Assembly (NCBI RefSeq): GCF_014212315.1
Contig: NZ_JACKXE010000001.1
Location: forward strand, 1,178,001 to 1,242,000
Direction: 5' to 3'
Length of the DNA stretch: 64,000 nucleotides
DNA from: Nocardioides luti
Lineage (GTDB): Bacteria; Actinomycetota; Actinomycetes; Propionibacteriales; Nocardioidaceae
Part shown: one piece after another, positions 8,519 through 16,889 of the stretch
Numbering within the stretch: position 1 is the first letter of the stretch
How the letters are laid out: every line of letters begins with the position of its first letter
Made by a program: the position numbers and the translations under genes
The notes under the pieces: model-generated
Database searches by the model: none
The model's input: only the letters and a program-made list of their open reading frames with translations
Told to the model about the DNA's origin: nothing

Positions 8519-9406
8519 ATGGACACCCCCGCGTCCGACCTCCTCGAGCTGGCCCGCCTCTGCGCCCAGGCCACCAAGGGACCCCAGCTGCTGGCGGCCG
8601 CCGCCGACACCCTGACCAGGATCGCGGGGCGGTCGGCCAACGAGCTCCTGGGCGGCACGGCCGAGCCGCCGAACCCGGAGACGGAGGTGGCGCTCGCGAT
8701 GCTCGACGCCGCGCTGACCCGGCTGGACCTGGAGGAGAACCTCCGCGACCTCACGCTCCGCGTCGACAACGCGCAGTCCCTGGCCAACATGGGCGACTAC
8801 GACTGGCACATCGCGACCGACACGAACCGGTGGTCGGACCAGCTGTTCCGGATCTACGGCCACGAGCCGCAGGCGTTCAGCCCGACCTACGACAAGTTCG
8901 TCTCGTTCCTCCACCCCGACGACCGCGACAAGATCACTGCCATCCACCAGCACAGCTACGCCACCGGTGAGCCCTACGAGATGATCGAGCGGATCGTGCG
9001 GCCCACCGGCGAGGTGCGCTACCTGTCGTCCAACGGCCAGGTGGTGACCGACCAGGAGGGCACCCCGGTCCGGATGCGCGGCACCTGCATCGACATCACC
9101 GACCGGGTGCTGGCCGAGGAGGAGCGCGAGCGGGTGGCCGCCCAGGTGCAGGAGCACCAGATGCGGCGCCAGCAGGCGCTCGAGATCAACGACAACGTCG
9201 TGCAGGGGCTGACCGCGGCGCTCTACGCGCTGGAGATGGACGAGACCGAGGCGTCGGCGTCATACCTCCGCCGCACGCTGAACTCCGCGCGCCACATGAT
9301 CACGGACCTCGTCAGCCCGCTGACCGGCGACGAGCTGCACGCCGGCGACCTGGTGCGGACGACGGCGTCGAGCCTGCGGACCGACGGCACGCCACCGCAG
9401 GCCTGA
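8519..9406 (+). CDS. PAS-domain protein with histidine-less kinase-like helix
   Basis: A 295-residue soluble protein. After about 85 helical residues comes a PAS fold (about 90-205) with GDYDWHIATDTNRWSDQLFRIYG, a FLHPDDRDKI segment and the ending RGTCIDITDRV, the usual PAS/PAC layout. A coiled linker leads into ALEINDNVVQGLTAALYALE, which resembles the dimerisation helix of HisKA_3 kinases, but the position normally held by His (E-I-H-D) is Asn. No ATPase domain follows; about 60 residues later the protein ends. It therefore cannot be a conventional kinase and may sense or dimerise with a partner. It stands alone, convergent with cysM. ATG 8519 was chosen because it is the first start after the upstream gene. 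Confidence 0.85.
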   Translation: MDTPASDLLELARLCAQATKGPQLLAAAADTLTRIAGRSANELLGGTAEPPNPETEVALAMLDAALTRLDLEENLRDLTLRVDNAQSLANMGDYDWHIATDTNRWSDQLFRIYGHEPQAFSPTYDKFVSFLHPDDRDKITAIHQHSYATGEPYEMIERIVRPTGEVRYLSSNGQVVTDQEGTPVRMRGTCIDITDRVLAEEERERVAAQVQEHQMRRQQALEINDNVVQGLTAALYALEMDETEASASYLRRTLNSARHMITDLVSPLTGDELHAGDLVRTTASSLRTDGTPPQA

Positions 9407-9410
9407 GCCA

Positions 9411-10439
<1,029 letters not shown>

Positions 10440-10463
<24 letters not shown>

Positions 10464-10730
10464 ACCGGCGACGGCCGGCAGCACGACGACCTGGTCGCCG
10501 TCGCTGAGCTCGGCCTCCAGGCCGCCGATGAAGCGCACGTCCTCGTCGTTGATGTAGACGTTGACGAAGCGGCGCAGGTCGCCGTTCTCGATCAGGCGGT
10601 CCTTGAGGCCCGGGTGGTTCGCCTCGAGGTCGTCGATCAGCGCGCTCAGGCTGGCGCCGTCACCGTTCACGGCCTTCTCGCCGTTGGTGTAGGTGCGCAG
10701 GATGGTGGGGATCCGGACCTCGATCGCCAT
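10440..10730 (-). CDS. cysO: MoaD/ThiS-like sulfur carrier protein with C-terminal tail
   Basis: Small beta-grasp sulfur carrier (96 residues) that donates sulfur to CysM as a C-terminal thiocarboxylate. The sequence matches the M. tuberculosis CysO pattern: IPTILRTYTNG near the start, FVNVYINDEDVRF in the middle and VVVLPAVAGG at 81-90. Functional carriers end exactly at Gly-Gly; here six residues (SRYTLA, 91-96) follow, encoded by the edge of an interspersed repeat that also provides the TAG stop. Activation would need removal of the tail, plausibly by the JAMM peptidase Mec encoded just upstream. ATG 10730 has an AGGAG ribosome-binding site. Confidence 0.93.
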
Positions 10731-10768
10731 GCGGGGAACTCCTCGGTAGCTCGTCGGGTGGTGCTGGC

Positions 10769-11200
10769 TCAGTCGTCCAGGGACGGGACGACGATGACCT
10801 CTTCCTCGGTCACCTGGCCGTCGGTGATGCTGTAGGACCTGAACTCCACGGGGCCCTCGATATTCCCGTGCTCACGTGTGCTGACCAGCACATAGTGGGC
10901 GTTCGGCTCGCTCGCGAGGCCGATGTCGGTGCGGCTGGGGTAGGCCTCGGTGGCGGTGTGCGAGTGGTAGATCACCACCGGCTCCTCGTCGTTCGCGTCC
11001 ATCTCCTTGTAGAGCTGGAAGAGGTCGGTCGAGTCGAACTCGTAGAACGTCGGGCTGCCCGCGGCGTTCACCATCTCGACGAGCCGCTCCGCGCGGTCGC
11101 TGCCCTCCGGGCCGGCGACGATGCCGCAGGCCTCGTCCGGGTGGTCACGCTTGGCGTGCGCGACGATGGCGTCGTACGTCGCCTGGTCGATGGTCAGCAC
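10769..11200 (-). CDS. mec: JAMM/MPN+ metallopeptidase releasing cysteine from CysO
   Basis: A 143-residue zinc peptidase. In M. tuberculosis, Mec+ cleaves the CysO-cysteine adduct made by CysM, freeing cysteine and regenerating CysO. The JAMM motif is complete: Glu23 in PDEACGIVAG, then VIYHSHTATEAYPSRTD with His79, His81 and Asp92 in the HxHx10D spacing. GTG 11200 follows TACGCT (complement of 11207-11212) by six bases, a leaderless layout. Gene order is mec-cysO-cysM. Because cysO here carries a tail after Gly-Gly, this enzyme may also be the tail-trimming peptidase, as JAMM proteins do for other carriers. Confidence 0.93.
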   Translation of the reverse strand: MLTIDQATYDAIVAHAKRDHPDEACGIVAGPEGSDRAERLVEMVNAAGSPTFYEFDSTDLFQLYKEMDANDEEPVVIYHSHTATEAYPSRTDIGLASEPNAHYVLVSTREHGNIEGPVEFRSYSITDGQVTEEEVIVVPSLDD

Positions 11201-11217
11201 GCCTCCAGCGTAGGGGC

Positions 11218-11685
11218 TCAGCGCACGAACCTCGTCGCGGTCTCAGCCGCGAGGACGCTGGCGATCCGCTCCTCGAGGAACGCCTCCATCGGCGGCAGCC
11301 CGTCGAGCGGCCACCACCGCACGTCGACGTTCTCGTCGTCGGCGACGTGCGCCTCACCTGCCACCCAGGTGCAGGCGAAGGTGAGGTCGAGGTAGACGCC
11401 GAGGTCGCCGTTGGCGTGGGTCACCTGCGGGCTGACGCTCACCGAGGCGAGGCGGTCGACGGTGATCTCGACGCCGGTCTCCTCGAGCGCCTCGCGCCGG
11501 GCGGCGACCCCGGGCTCCTCACCGGGGTCGACGATCCCGGTGACCGGCGCCCACGCGTCGTTGTCCGCCCGACGGGTCAGCAGCAGCTCGTCCCCGCGGC
11601 GTACGACGGCGGTGACGGCCGGCAGCCAGAGCTCGTGCGTGCCCACGAGCTTGCGGAGCTCGACGACGAACGGCGGGATCGGCAT
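11218..11685 (-). CDS. NUDIX hydrolase
   Basis: A 155-residue cytoplasmic pyrophosphohydrolase of unknown nucleotide substrate. The Nudix box runs from Gly50 to Ile74 (GIVDPGEEPGVAARREALEE, then TGVEI) and matches GX5EX7REUXEEXGU. The VRRGDELLLTRRADNDAWAP lead-in and the length fit actinobacterial MutT-like or ADP-ribose/NADH-type members. ATG 11685 has a clean AGGAG site five bases upstream. It lies between the DUF2017 gene and mec. M. tuberculosis has an unrelated gene at this place, so it is probably not part of cysteine synthesis. Confidence 0.94.
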   Translation of the reverse strand: MPIPPFVVELRKLVGTHELWLPAVTAVVRRGDELLLTRRADNDAWAPVTGIVDPGEEPGVAARREALEETGVEITVDRLASVSVSPQVTHANGDLGVYLDLTFACTWVAGEAHVADDENVDVRWWPLDGLPPMEAFLEERIASVLAAETATRFVR

Positions 11686-11722
11686 GGTCTCTCCTGGGGT
11701 GCGGCGGTCGGCGTCGGTCGGG

Positions 11723-12313
11723 TCAGCGCCGGTCGGACAGGGCCTCGACGAGCGTCTCCTGCAGGTAGCCGACCCACTCGTAGATGTCGTGCGCCTGCGC
11801 GCGGGGGTCCTCGTCGGACAGCGCGTGCCAGACGTCCTCGTCGCCGTCCTCGATACCCAGCCGGGTGGCCAGGGCGAGGCGCAGGTCGGTGAAGGAGCGC
11901 ATCCAGGTCTCGGCCGTCGCCTCGTCGAGCTCGACGTCGATCATCAGGCCGTCCTCGCTCAGCTCGGCCGGCAGGCCGGCCTCCTCGAGGCGGTCGATGA
12001 TCGTCACCGCGGCGTTCGCCTTGCCGTCGCGCAGCGCGCCCTCGGTGAAGCGGCGAAACTCGGCCGAGGCCTCCTCGTCGCCGGGGTAGGCCGTCGGGAA
12101 GAGCCGCGCCAGCACGGGGTCCTCCGGCTCGGACGTCGGCCCGGAGAAGTCCATCATCGCCTCGAACGGGTCCATGTCCTCGCGCGGGACGGCCGCCTCG
12201 TTGCGCAGCAGCTCGACGAGCTGCGAGGCCAGCGACCGCAGCAGGTCGGCCTCGAAGCCGGTGAAGTTCGCGATGACCAGCCGGCTGCGCCGGTGCCGGG
12301 CGAAGCCGCTCAC
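11723..12313 (-). CDS. DUF2017 family protein
   Basis: A 196-residue acidic, mostly helical protein without signal or membrane segments. Length, the N-terminal [22 protein letters not shown] segment and position right after clpS match the DUF2017 family (M. tuberculosis Rv1332 occupies the same place). The GTG at 12313 overlaps the clpS stop (GTGA), so the two are translationally coupled; this conserved pairing suggests a link with ClpS-dependent proteolysis, but no biochemical function is known. The acidic C-terminal half ([20 protein letters not shown]) could be a protein-interaction surface. Confidence 0.85.
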   Translation of the reverse strand: MSGFARHRRSRLVIANFTGFEADLLRSLASQLVELLRNEAAVPREDMDPFEAMMDFSGPTSEPEDPVLARLFPTAYPGDEEASAEFRRFTEGALRDGKANAAVTIIDRLEEAGLPAELSEDGLMIDVELDEATAETWMRSFTDLRLALATRLGIEDGDEDVWHALSDEDPRAQAHDIYEWVGYLQETLVEALSDRR

Positions 12314-12606
12314 GAGGCCTTGTCCATGGTGGCCCAGAGGCCGTACTCGTGCATCGCCTGGACGTCGCGCTCCATCTCCTCGCGCGTCCCGGTGCTGACG
12401 ACGGACTTGCCGTCCTCGTGCACCTCCATCATCAGCTTCTCCGCCTTCTTCTTGTCGTAGCCGAAGTACTTCTGGAAGACGTAGGTGACGTAGGACATCA
12501 GGTTGACCGGGTCGTTCCACACGATCGTCACCCAGGGGGTGGCGAGGAGGGTGCTGCCCTCCGGAACGGTGGTCGGCTCGACCTCGACGGGACTGGCGGC
12601 GGACAC
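12310..12606 (-). CDS. clpS: ATP-dependent Clp protease adaptor ClpS
   Basis: N-recognin adaptor that delivers N-degron substrates to the ClpAP/ClpCP protease. The 98-residue form begins at GTG 12606 ([13 protein letters not shown]); the core is [20 protein letters not shown] with the conserved N-D-x-V-N substrate-pocket segment, then the [21 protein letters not shown] helix and the [19 protein letters not shown] end typical of ClpS. A longer frame to 12651 would run into the divergent pncB promoter. CAACAT (complement of 12613-12618) is six bases ahead, so the message is probably leaderless. DUF2017 follows with overlap. Confidence 0.94.
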   Translation of the reverse strand: MSAASPVEVEPTTVPEGSTLLATPWVTIVWNDPVNLMSYVTYVFQKYFGYDKKKAEKLMMEVHEDGKSVVSTGTREEMERDVQAMHEYGLWATMDKAS

Positions 12607-12632
12607 TCGCCCATGTTGGCACACTGGCCTGC
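12607..12632. promoter_or_regulatory. 26-bp divergent promoter between clpS and pncB
   Basis: Only 26 bases separate the two start codons. CAACAT on the minus strand (12613-12618) is six bases from the clpS GTG, and CACACT on the plus strand (12620-12625) is seven bases from the pncB GTG. Both could serve as -10 boxes for leaderless transcripts, placing two RNA polymerases back to back so that only one could bind at a time. Confidence 0.45.
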
Positions 12633-13946
12633 GTGCCCCCACCGCCCGCACCCTCCACCGCCCTCCTGACCGACCACTACGAGCTGACGATGCTGCAGGC
12701 CGCGCTGCGCTCCGGCACCGCGCACCGGCGCTCGGTGTTCGAGCTGTTCCCGCGGCGGCTCCCCGAGGGCAGGCGGTACGGCGTCGTGGCCGGCGTCGGC
12801 CGGGCCCTCGACGCCCTGGAGGCGTTCACCTTCGACGACGCCGCGCTCGCGGCGCTCGACGGCGTGGTCGACGCCCCGACGCTCGACTGGCTCGCGGGCT
12901 ACCGCTTCACCGGCGACGTCTGGGGCTACGCCGAAGGCGAGACCTACTTCCCCTACTCCCCCCTGGTCACGGTCGAGGCGAGCTTCGCCGAGGCGGTGCT
13001 GCTCGAGACCGTGCTGCTGTCGATCTACAACCACGACGCGGCGATCGCCTCGGCGGCCTCGCGGATGACGCTCGTCGCGGGCGACCGGCCGTGCATCGAG
13101 ATGGGCTCACGGCGTACCCACGAGGAGGCGGCGGTCGCGTGCGCCCGGGCGGCGTACGTCGCCGGCTTCGCGACCAGCTCGAACCTCGCCGCGCGCCAGC
13201 GGTACGACGTCCCGACGGCCGGCACCAGCGCGCACAGCTTCACGCTGCTGCACGACACCGAGGAGCAGGCGTTCCGCGCCCAGGTCGACGCCCTCGGCGT
13301 CGGGACGACGCTGCTCGTCGACACCTACGACATCCGCGAGGCGGTCCGGCTGGCCGTCGAGGTGGCCGGGCCGGGGCTGGGCGCCGTCCGCCTCGACTCG
13401 GGCGACCTCGGCGTGCTCGCCCACGAGGTGCGCGCCCAGCTCGACGACCTCGGCGCCACCGGCACCCGGATCGTGGTGACGAGCGACCTCGACGAGTTCG
13501 CCATCGCGGGCCTGGCCGCGGCCCCCGTGGACGGGTACGGCGTCGGCACCCAGCTGGTCACCGGCAGCGGCCACCCCACCTGCGGCTTCGTCTACAAGCT
13601 GGTCTCCCGCGAGGGGCCCGACGGGTCGATGGTGTCCGTGGCCAAGCGCAGCCACGACAAGATCTCGATCGGCGGCCGGAAGTTCGCCCTGCGCCGCCGC
13701 GACGCCCGCGGGACCGCGGAGGCCGAGGTCGTCGGCATCGGCGTACCCCCGCACGACGACGGGGACGACCGCCCCCTGCTGGTGCCGCTGGTGCGCGACG
13801 GCGAGGTGGTCGGCCGCGAGTCGCTGGACGCCGCGCGCGCCCGGCACCTCGCGTCGCGCGCCGAGCTGCCGGCGGCCGCGCAGCAGATGTCCCGCGGGGA
13901 GCCGGTCATCCCGACGCTGCACGTCGAGGGGACGGTGGAGGGCTGA
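12633..13946 (+). CDS. pncB: Nicotinate phosphoribosyltransferase
   Basis: Makes nicotinate mononucleotide from nicotinate and PRPP in the NAD salvage pathway. The 437 residues contain the N-terminal [18 protein letters not shown], the [10 protein letters not shown] segment, [16 protein letters not shown] with the catalytic-site His, the VRLDSGDL phosphate-binding loop and [20 protein letters not shown], all characteristic of the type II phosphoribosyltransferase barrel. The GTG start is at 12633, divergent from clpS. An esterase overlaps its stop, and pncA, the enzyme that makes its nicotinate substrate, lies 0.8 kb downstream in the same direction. Confidence 0.94.
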   Translation: MPPPPAPSTALLTDHYELTMLQAALRSGTAHRRSVFELFPRRLPEGRRYGVVAGVGRALDALEAFTFDDAALAALDGVVDAPTLDWLAGYRFTGDVWGYAEGETYFPYSPLVTVEASFAEAVLLETVLLSIYNHDAAIASAASRMTLVAGDRPCIEMGSRRTHEEAAVACARAAYVAGFATSSNLAARQRYDVPTAGTSAHSFTLLHDTEEQAFRAQVDALGVGTTLLVDTYDIREAVRLAVEVAGPGLGAVRLDSGDLGVLAHEVRAQLDDLGATGTRIVVTSDLDEFAIAGLAAAPVDGYGVGTQLVTGSGHPTCGFVYKLVSREGPDGSMVSVAKRSHDKISIGGRKFALRRRDARGTAEAEVVGIGVPPHDDGDDRPLLVPLVRDGEVVGRESLDAARARHLASRAELPAAAQQMSRGEPVIPTLHVEGTVEG

Positions 13947-14731
13947 TGGCCGCCGTCACCTGCGACTTCTTCTCCGACGAGCTCGAGATGGGCACGTCGG
14001 TCTCGGTGGTCCTCCCCCAGGTCACCCGCGAGCAGATCGGGGTGTCGGGCGACGCCGGGGACGCCGGCGCCGGTCGCGACCTGCCGGTCCTCTACCTCCT
14101 GCACGGGCTCTCCGACGACCACTCCGCGTGGACGCGCTACACGTCGATCGAGCGGTACGCCGCCGCGGCCGGGATCGCGGTCGTGATGCCGGCCGTCGGG
14201 CGCAGCTTCTACGCCGACGAGGCGCACGGGCACCGCTACTGGTCCTACGCCTCCGAGGAGCTGCCGCAGGTGATGCGGTCGTTCTTCCGGATCTCGGACC
14301 GGCCGGAGGACACGTTCGTCGCCGGCCTGTCGATGGGCGGGTACGGCGCGCTCAAGCTCGCGTTGACGCACCCGGAGCGGTACGCCGCCGCCGCGTCGCT
14401 GTCGGGCGGGCTCGACGTCGCCACCCTGGCCGGCTTCCCCCACCGCAAGGCGCTCTTCGAGCGCGTCTTCGACGGCACCCCCGGCCCCGGCGACGACCTC
14501 TTCGCGCTGCTGGCCGCAGCCGACGTCGCGGCGCTGCCGCCGCTGCACGTCTCCTGCGGCACCGACGACCCGCTGCTGCCGATGAGCGAGCGGATGGTCG
14601 CGGAGGCGCGGGCCGCCGGCGCGGACGTGACCGACGACTTCCGCCCGGGCGCCCACGAGTGGGGGCTCTGGGACGCGGTCGTCGCGGACGTGATCGCCTG
14701 GCTACCGGTGCGTCGCGGGACGACGCCCTAG
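13946..14731 (+). CDS. Alpha/beta-hydrolase esterase (esterase D / S-formylglutathione hydrolase-like)
   Basis: A 261-residue cytoplasmic serine hydrolase. The nucleophile is Ser129 in VAGLSMGGYGA; an oxyanion-hole segment is YLLHGLSDDHSAW (50-62); the acid lies in CGTDDPLLP and the catalytic His in GAHEWGLWD near residue 245. It resembles the esterase D/mycolyltransferase-like branch, but with no signal peptide a mycolyltransferase role is unlikely. The ATG shares its A with the pncB stop (TGATG), so expression is coupled. Its role between two NAD-salvage genes is unclear. Confidence 0.89.
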   Translation: MAAVTCDFFSDELEMGTSVSVVLPQVTREQIGVSGDAGDAGAGRDLPVLYLLHGLSDDHSAWTRYTSIERYAAAAGIAVVMPAVGRSFYADEAHGHRYWSYASEELPQVMRSFFRISDRPEDTFVAGLSMGGYGALKLALTHPERYAAAASLSGGLDVATLAGFPHRKALFERVFDGTPGPGDDLFALLAAADVAALPPLHVSCGTDDPLLPMSERMVAEARAAGADVTDDFRPGAHEWGLWDAVVADVIAWLPVRRGTTP

Positions 14732-14740
14732 GGTCGGGGC

Positions 14741-15316
14741 ATGAAGCGCGCGCTGATCGTCGTCGACGTCCAGAACGACTTCTGCGAGGGCGGCTCGCTG
14801 CCGGTGCCCGGGGGCGCCGAGGTGGCCCACGCCGTCGCGGACGTCCTGCACCGGTGGTCGTCCCGCTCGCCCGACGCCCCGGACTACGCCCACGTCGTCG
14901 CCACCAAGGACCACCACGTCGACCCCGGGTCGCACTGGTCCTCCGAGCCGGACTTCGTCGACTCCTGGCCCGTGCACTGCGAGGTCGGGACCGACGGCGA
15001 GGCCTTCCACCCCAACCTGGACCCCCAGCCCTTCGACGCGGTCTTCCTCAAGGGGCAGCACGCGGCGGCGTACTCCGGTTTCGAGGGCAGCACCGCCGAC
15101 GGGACCGGGCTGGCCGACTGGCTGCGGCAGCACGAGGTCACCGAGGTCGACGTCTGCGGGCTGGCGACCGACCACTGCGTCCGGGCGACCGCGCTGGACG
15201 CCGCCGGGGCGGGCTTCGCGACCCGCGTGGTGACCGCGCTCAGCGCCGGCATCACCCCGGCGACGACGGCCGCCGCCCTCGACGAGCTGCGGGGAGCGGG
15301 TGTCTCCGTTGCCTGA
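14741..15316 (+). CDS. pncA: Nicotinamidase (isochorismatase family)
   Basis: Deamidates nicotinamide to nicotinate, feeding PncB. In the 191-residue protein the catalytic triad is visible: Asp9 in LIVVDVQNDF, Lys104 in VFLKGQHAAA and Cys146 in LATDHCVRATA; the metal site includes ATKDHHV near 54-60. TAGGGT (14729-14734) lies six bases before the ATG, so besides read-through from pncB it has its own leaderless promoter. Pyrazinamide-type prodrugs would be activated by an enzyme of this family. Confidence 0.92.
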   Translation: MKRALIVVDVQNDFCEGGSLPVPGGAEVAHAVADVLHRWSSRSPDAPDYAHVVATKDHHVDPGSHWSSEPDFVDSWPVHCEVGTDGEAFHPNLDPQPFDAVFLKGQHAAAYSGFEGSTADGTGLADWLRQHEVTEVDVCGLATDHCVRATALDAAGAGFATRVVTALSAGITPATTAAALDELRGAGVSVA

Positions 15317-16121
15317 CGCCGCCTCCTCCGAGCCCGTCTCCGGCACCTCCGGGACCGACCTCGAGGTGCGCGTCGAGGACGGTGCGCTCTGGCTGACCCT
15401 GAACCGGCCGCACGTCTTCAACGCCCTGACGGCCGACATGGCCGACGACCTGGCCCGGATCGTGGAGGAGGCGACGGCCCGCGACGACGTACGCGTCGTG
15501 GCCGTCACCGGCACCGGCCACGCCTTCAGCACCGGCGCCGACATCTCGGGTGCCGACGCGCACGAGCACTTCGACGTCTCCGCGCTGGACCGCGCGAACC
15601 GGATCATCCGCGCGATCACGTCGCTCGACAAGCCGGTCGTCGCCGGGGTGAACGGCGTCGCGGCCGGGGTCGGCTGCTCCGCCGCGCTCGCCGCCGACCT
15701 GGTCGTCGCGGCCTCGTCGGCGTCCTTCCTGCTCGCCTTCGCCCGGATCGGGCTGATGCCCGACGGCGGCGCCACCGCCACCGTCGCCGCCTCGATCGGC
15801 CGGGCCCGCGCGATGCGGATGGCCCTGCTCGCCGAGCCGCTCACCGCCCAGGAGGCGTACGACGCCGGCCTGGTCACCCACGTCGCCCCCGACGACGAGT
15901 TCCCCGACGTGCTCGCGAAGCTCGTGCGCCGCCTGGCCGCCGGCCCGCCCCTCGCCTTCGCCGCCACCAAGAAGGCCGTCAACGCCGCGACCCTCACCTC
16001 CCTCGAGCCCGCCCTCGAGCGCGAGCGCACCGGCCAGAGCGTCCTGCTCCGCACCGCCGACGTCGCCGAGGGGATGCGGGCCTTCTCCGAGCGCCGGCGG
16101 CCGGTGTTCCGCGGGGAGTGA
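15300..16121 (+). CDS. Enoyl-CoA hydratase/isomerase family protein
   Basis: Crotonase-fold protein, 273 residues. It keeps the oxyanion-hole segments GHAFSTGADISG (about 77-88) and NGVAAGVGCSAALAADLVVA (about 116-135). The usual second catalytic Glu region reads FARIGLMPDGGATATVAA, with Asp/Gly where many hydratases have Glu, so it may be an isomerase or act on an unusual acyl-CoA. The GTG at 15300 has a GGGGAG site and lies inside the pncA end (17-base overlap); TTG 15309 is an alternative. No other fatty-acid gene is adjacent. Confidence 0.88.
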   Translation: MSPLPDAASSEPVSGTSGTDLEVRVEDGALWLTLNRPHVFNALTADMADDLARIVEEATARDDVRVVAVTGTGHAFSTGADISGADAHEHFDVSALDRANRIIRAITSLDKPVVAGVNGVAAGVGCSAALAADLVVAASSASFLLAFARIGLMPDGGATATVAASIGRARAMRMALLAEPLTAQEAYDAGLVTHVAPDDEFPDVLAKLVRRLAAGPPLAFAATKKAVNAATLTSLEPALERERTGQSVLLRTADVAEGMRAFSERRRPVFRGE

Positions 16122-16136
16122 GCGCGCGGTCCCGCT

Positions 16137-16206
16137 TGTAACGCCCGGTTAGGGGCTCTGGGAACCCGTTCGAACGGGTCCCCAGAGGCGATAACCGGGC
16201 GTTGCA
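16137..16206. repeat. 70-bp nested palindrome
   Basis: A symmetric element centred at 16171/16172. Outer arms AACGCCCGGTTA (16140-16151) and TAACCGGGCGTT (16192-16203) are perfect complements; inside, CTCTGGG pairs with CCCAGAG and ACCCGTTCGAACGGGT is a perfect 16-base palindrome. As RNA it would form one long hairpin with two small bulges. It lies between the enoyl-CoA hydratase stop and the arsR-type promoter and has no T-tract. It may be a bidirectional terminator, a mobile palindromic repeat, or a cruciform site. Confidence 0.65.
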
Positions 16207-16235
16207 GCCGACGCACCCCACCCTCCAAGAACCCT

Positions 16236-16264
16236 TTGACAGTCGCACCGGCGCGTGCTGAACT
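16236..16264 (+). promoter_or_regulatory. Sigma-A-type promoter of ArsR-MFS operon
   Basis: A perfect -35 TTGACA (16236-16241) is followed after 17 bases by TGAACT (16259-16264), a weaker -10. The predicted mRNA would have a 5' leader of about 22 bases containing GGGAGG before the ATG at 16293. It is one of the few promoters in the window with a consensus -35 and a normal leader, fitting a strong, repressor-controlled promoter. Confidence 0.6.
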
Positions 16265-16292
16265 ACTCCCCAACACACCTTGGGAGGTCAGC

Positions 16293-16889
16293 ATGGGCGC
16301 GAGCAGGGGCACCGCCGACGGCGACGTGGCGGCGCTGCGGGCGGTGGCGCACCCGCTGCGGCTGCAGATCCTCTCGCTGCTCACCGGGGCGGCGATGAGC
16401 GCGGCCGAGCTGGCGCGCGAGCTCGGCACGACGCACGCGAACGCGTCGTACCACCTGCGGGTGCTCGCGGACGCGGGCGAGGTGGTCGAGGCCGGCGAGG
16501 AGACGATCCGGGGCGGGGTCGCCAAGCGCTACCGGCACGTCTGGGACGCCCGCACGAAGGACCCCGACGCGACACCCCGCCCCGAGGGCGACCTCACGCC
16601 CGACGTCCAGGCGATGGCGACCGAGCTGACCCGGCGGTTCGCGGGGCGCGGCCACCCCACCGGCGTCGCGCTGTGCGACGCCGAGCTCTGGGTCGACCCC
16701 GAGGTCTGGGAGTCGGTCCTGGCGCTCACCGCGCAGGCCTCCCGACTGATCCACGAGAGCGCCCGGCCCCCGCACGCCGACGGCGCGGTGCACGTCAACC
16801 TCACGATGGCGGCCTTCGGGATGAGCCGGCCGACCGACCCAGACACTCACACCGAGCCCGCCACTGCGGCACCGGAGGAGACCCGATGA
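16293..16889 (+). CDS. ArsR-type winged-helix transcriptional regulator
   Basis: A 198-residue regulator. The N-terminal ArsR-like winged helix is clear: LRAVAHPLRLQILSLL, then the recognition region MSAAELARELGTTHANASYHLRVLADAGEV. No metal-binding Cys/His cluster is seen, so it is not a classical arsenic/zinc sensor; the 120-residue C-terminal part may bind the transported compound. The start is ATG 16293 with GGGAGG five bases upstream. Its stop overlaps the MFS gene start (ATGA), so it very likely controls its own operon with the efflux pump. Confidence 0.89.
   Translation: MGASRGTADGDVAALRAVAHPLRLQILSLLTGAAMSAAELARELGTTHANASYHLRVLADAGEVVEAGEETIRGGVAKRYRHVWDARTKDPDATPRPEGDLTPDVQAMATELTRRFAGRGHPTGVALCDAELWVDPEVWESVLALTAQASRLIHESARPPHADGAVHVNLTMAAFGMSRPTDPDTHTEPATAAPEETR

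Noticed and set aside
8519..9406. The PAS protein extended upstream in frame to 6788 (872 residues)
   Set aside because: The upstream part is antisense to murI and out of phase with the phosphodiesterase gene; it has no homology-like features.
16137..16206. Riboswitch or T-box upstream of the ArsR-type operon
   Set aside because: The element lies before the promoter (TTGACA at 16236), so it is not in the 5' leader of this operon.
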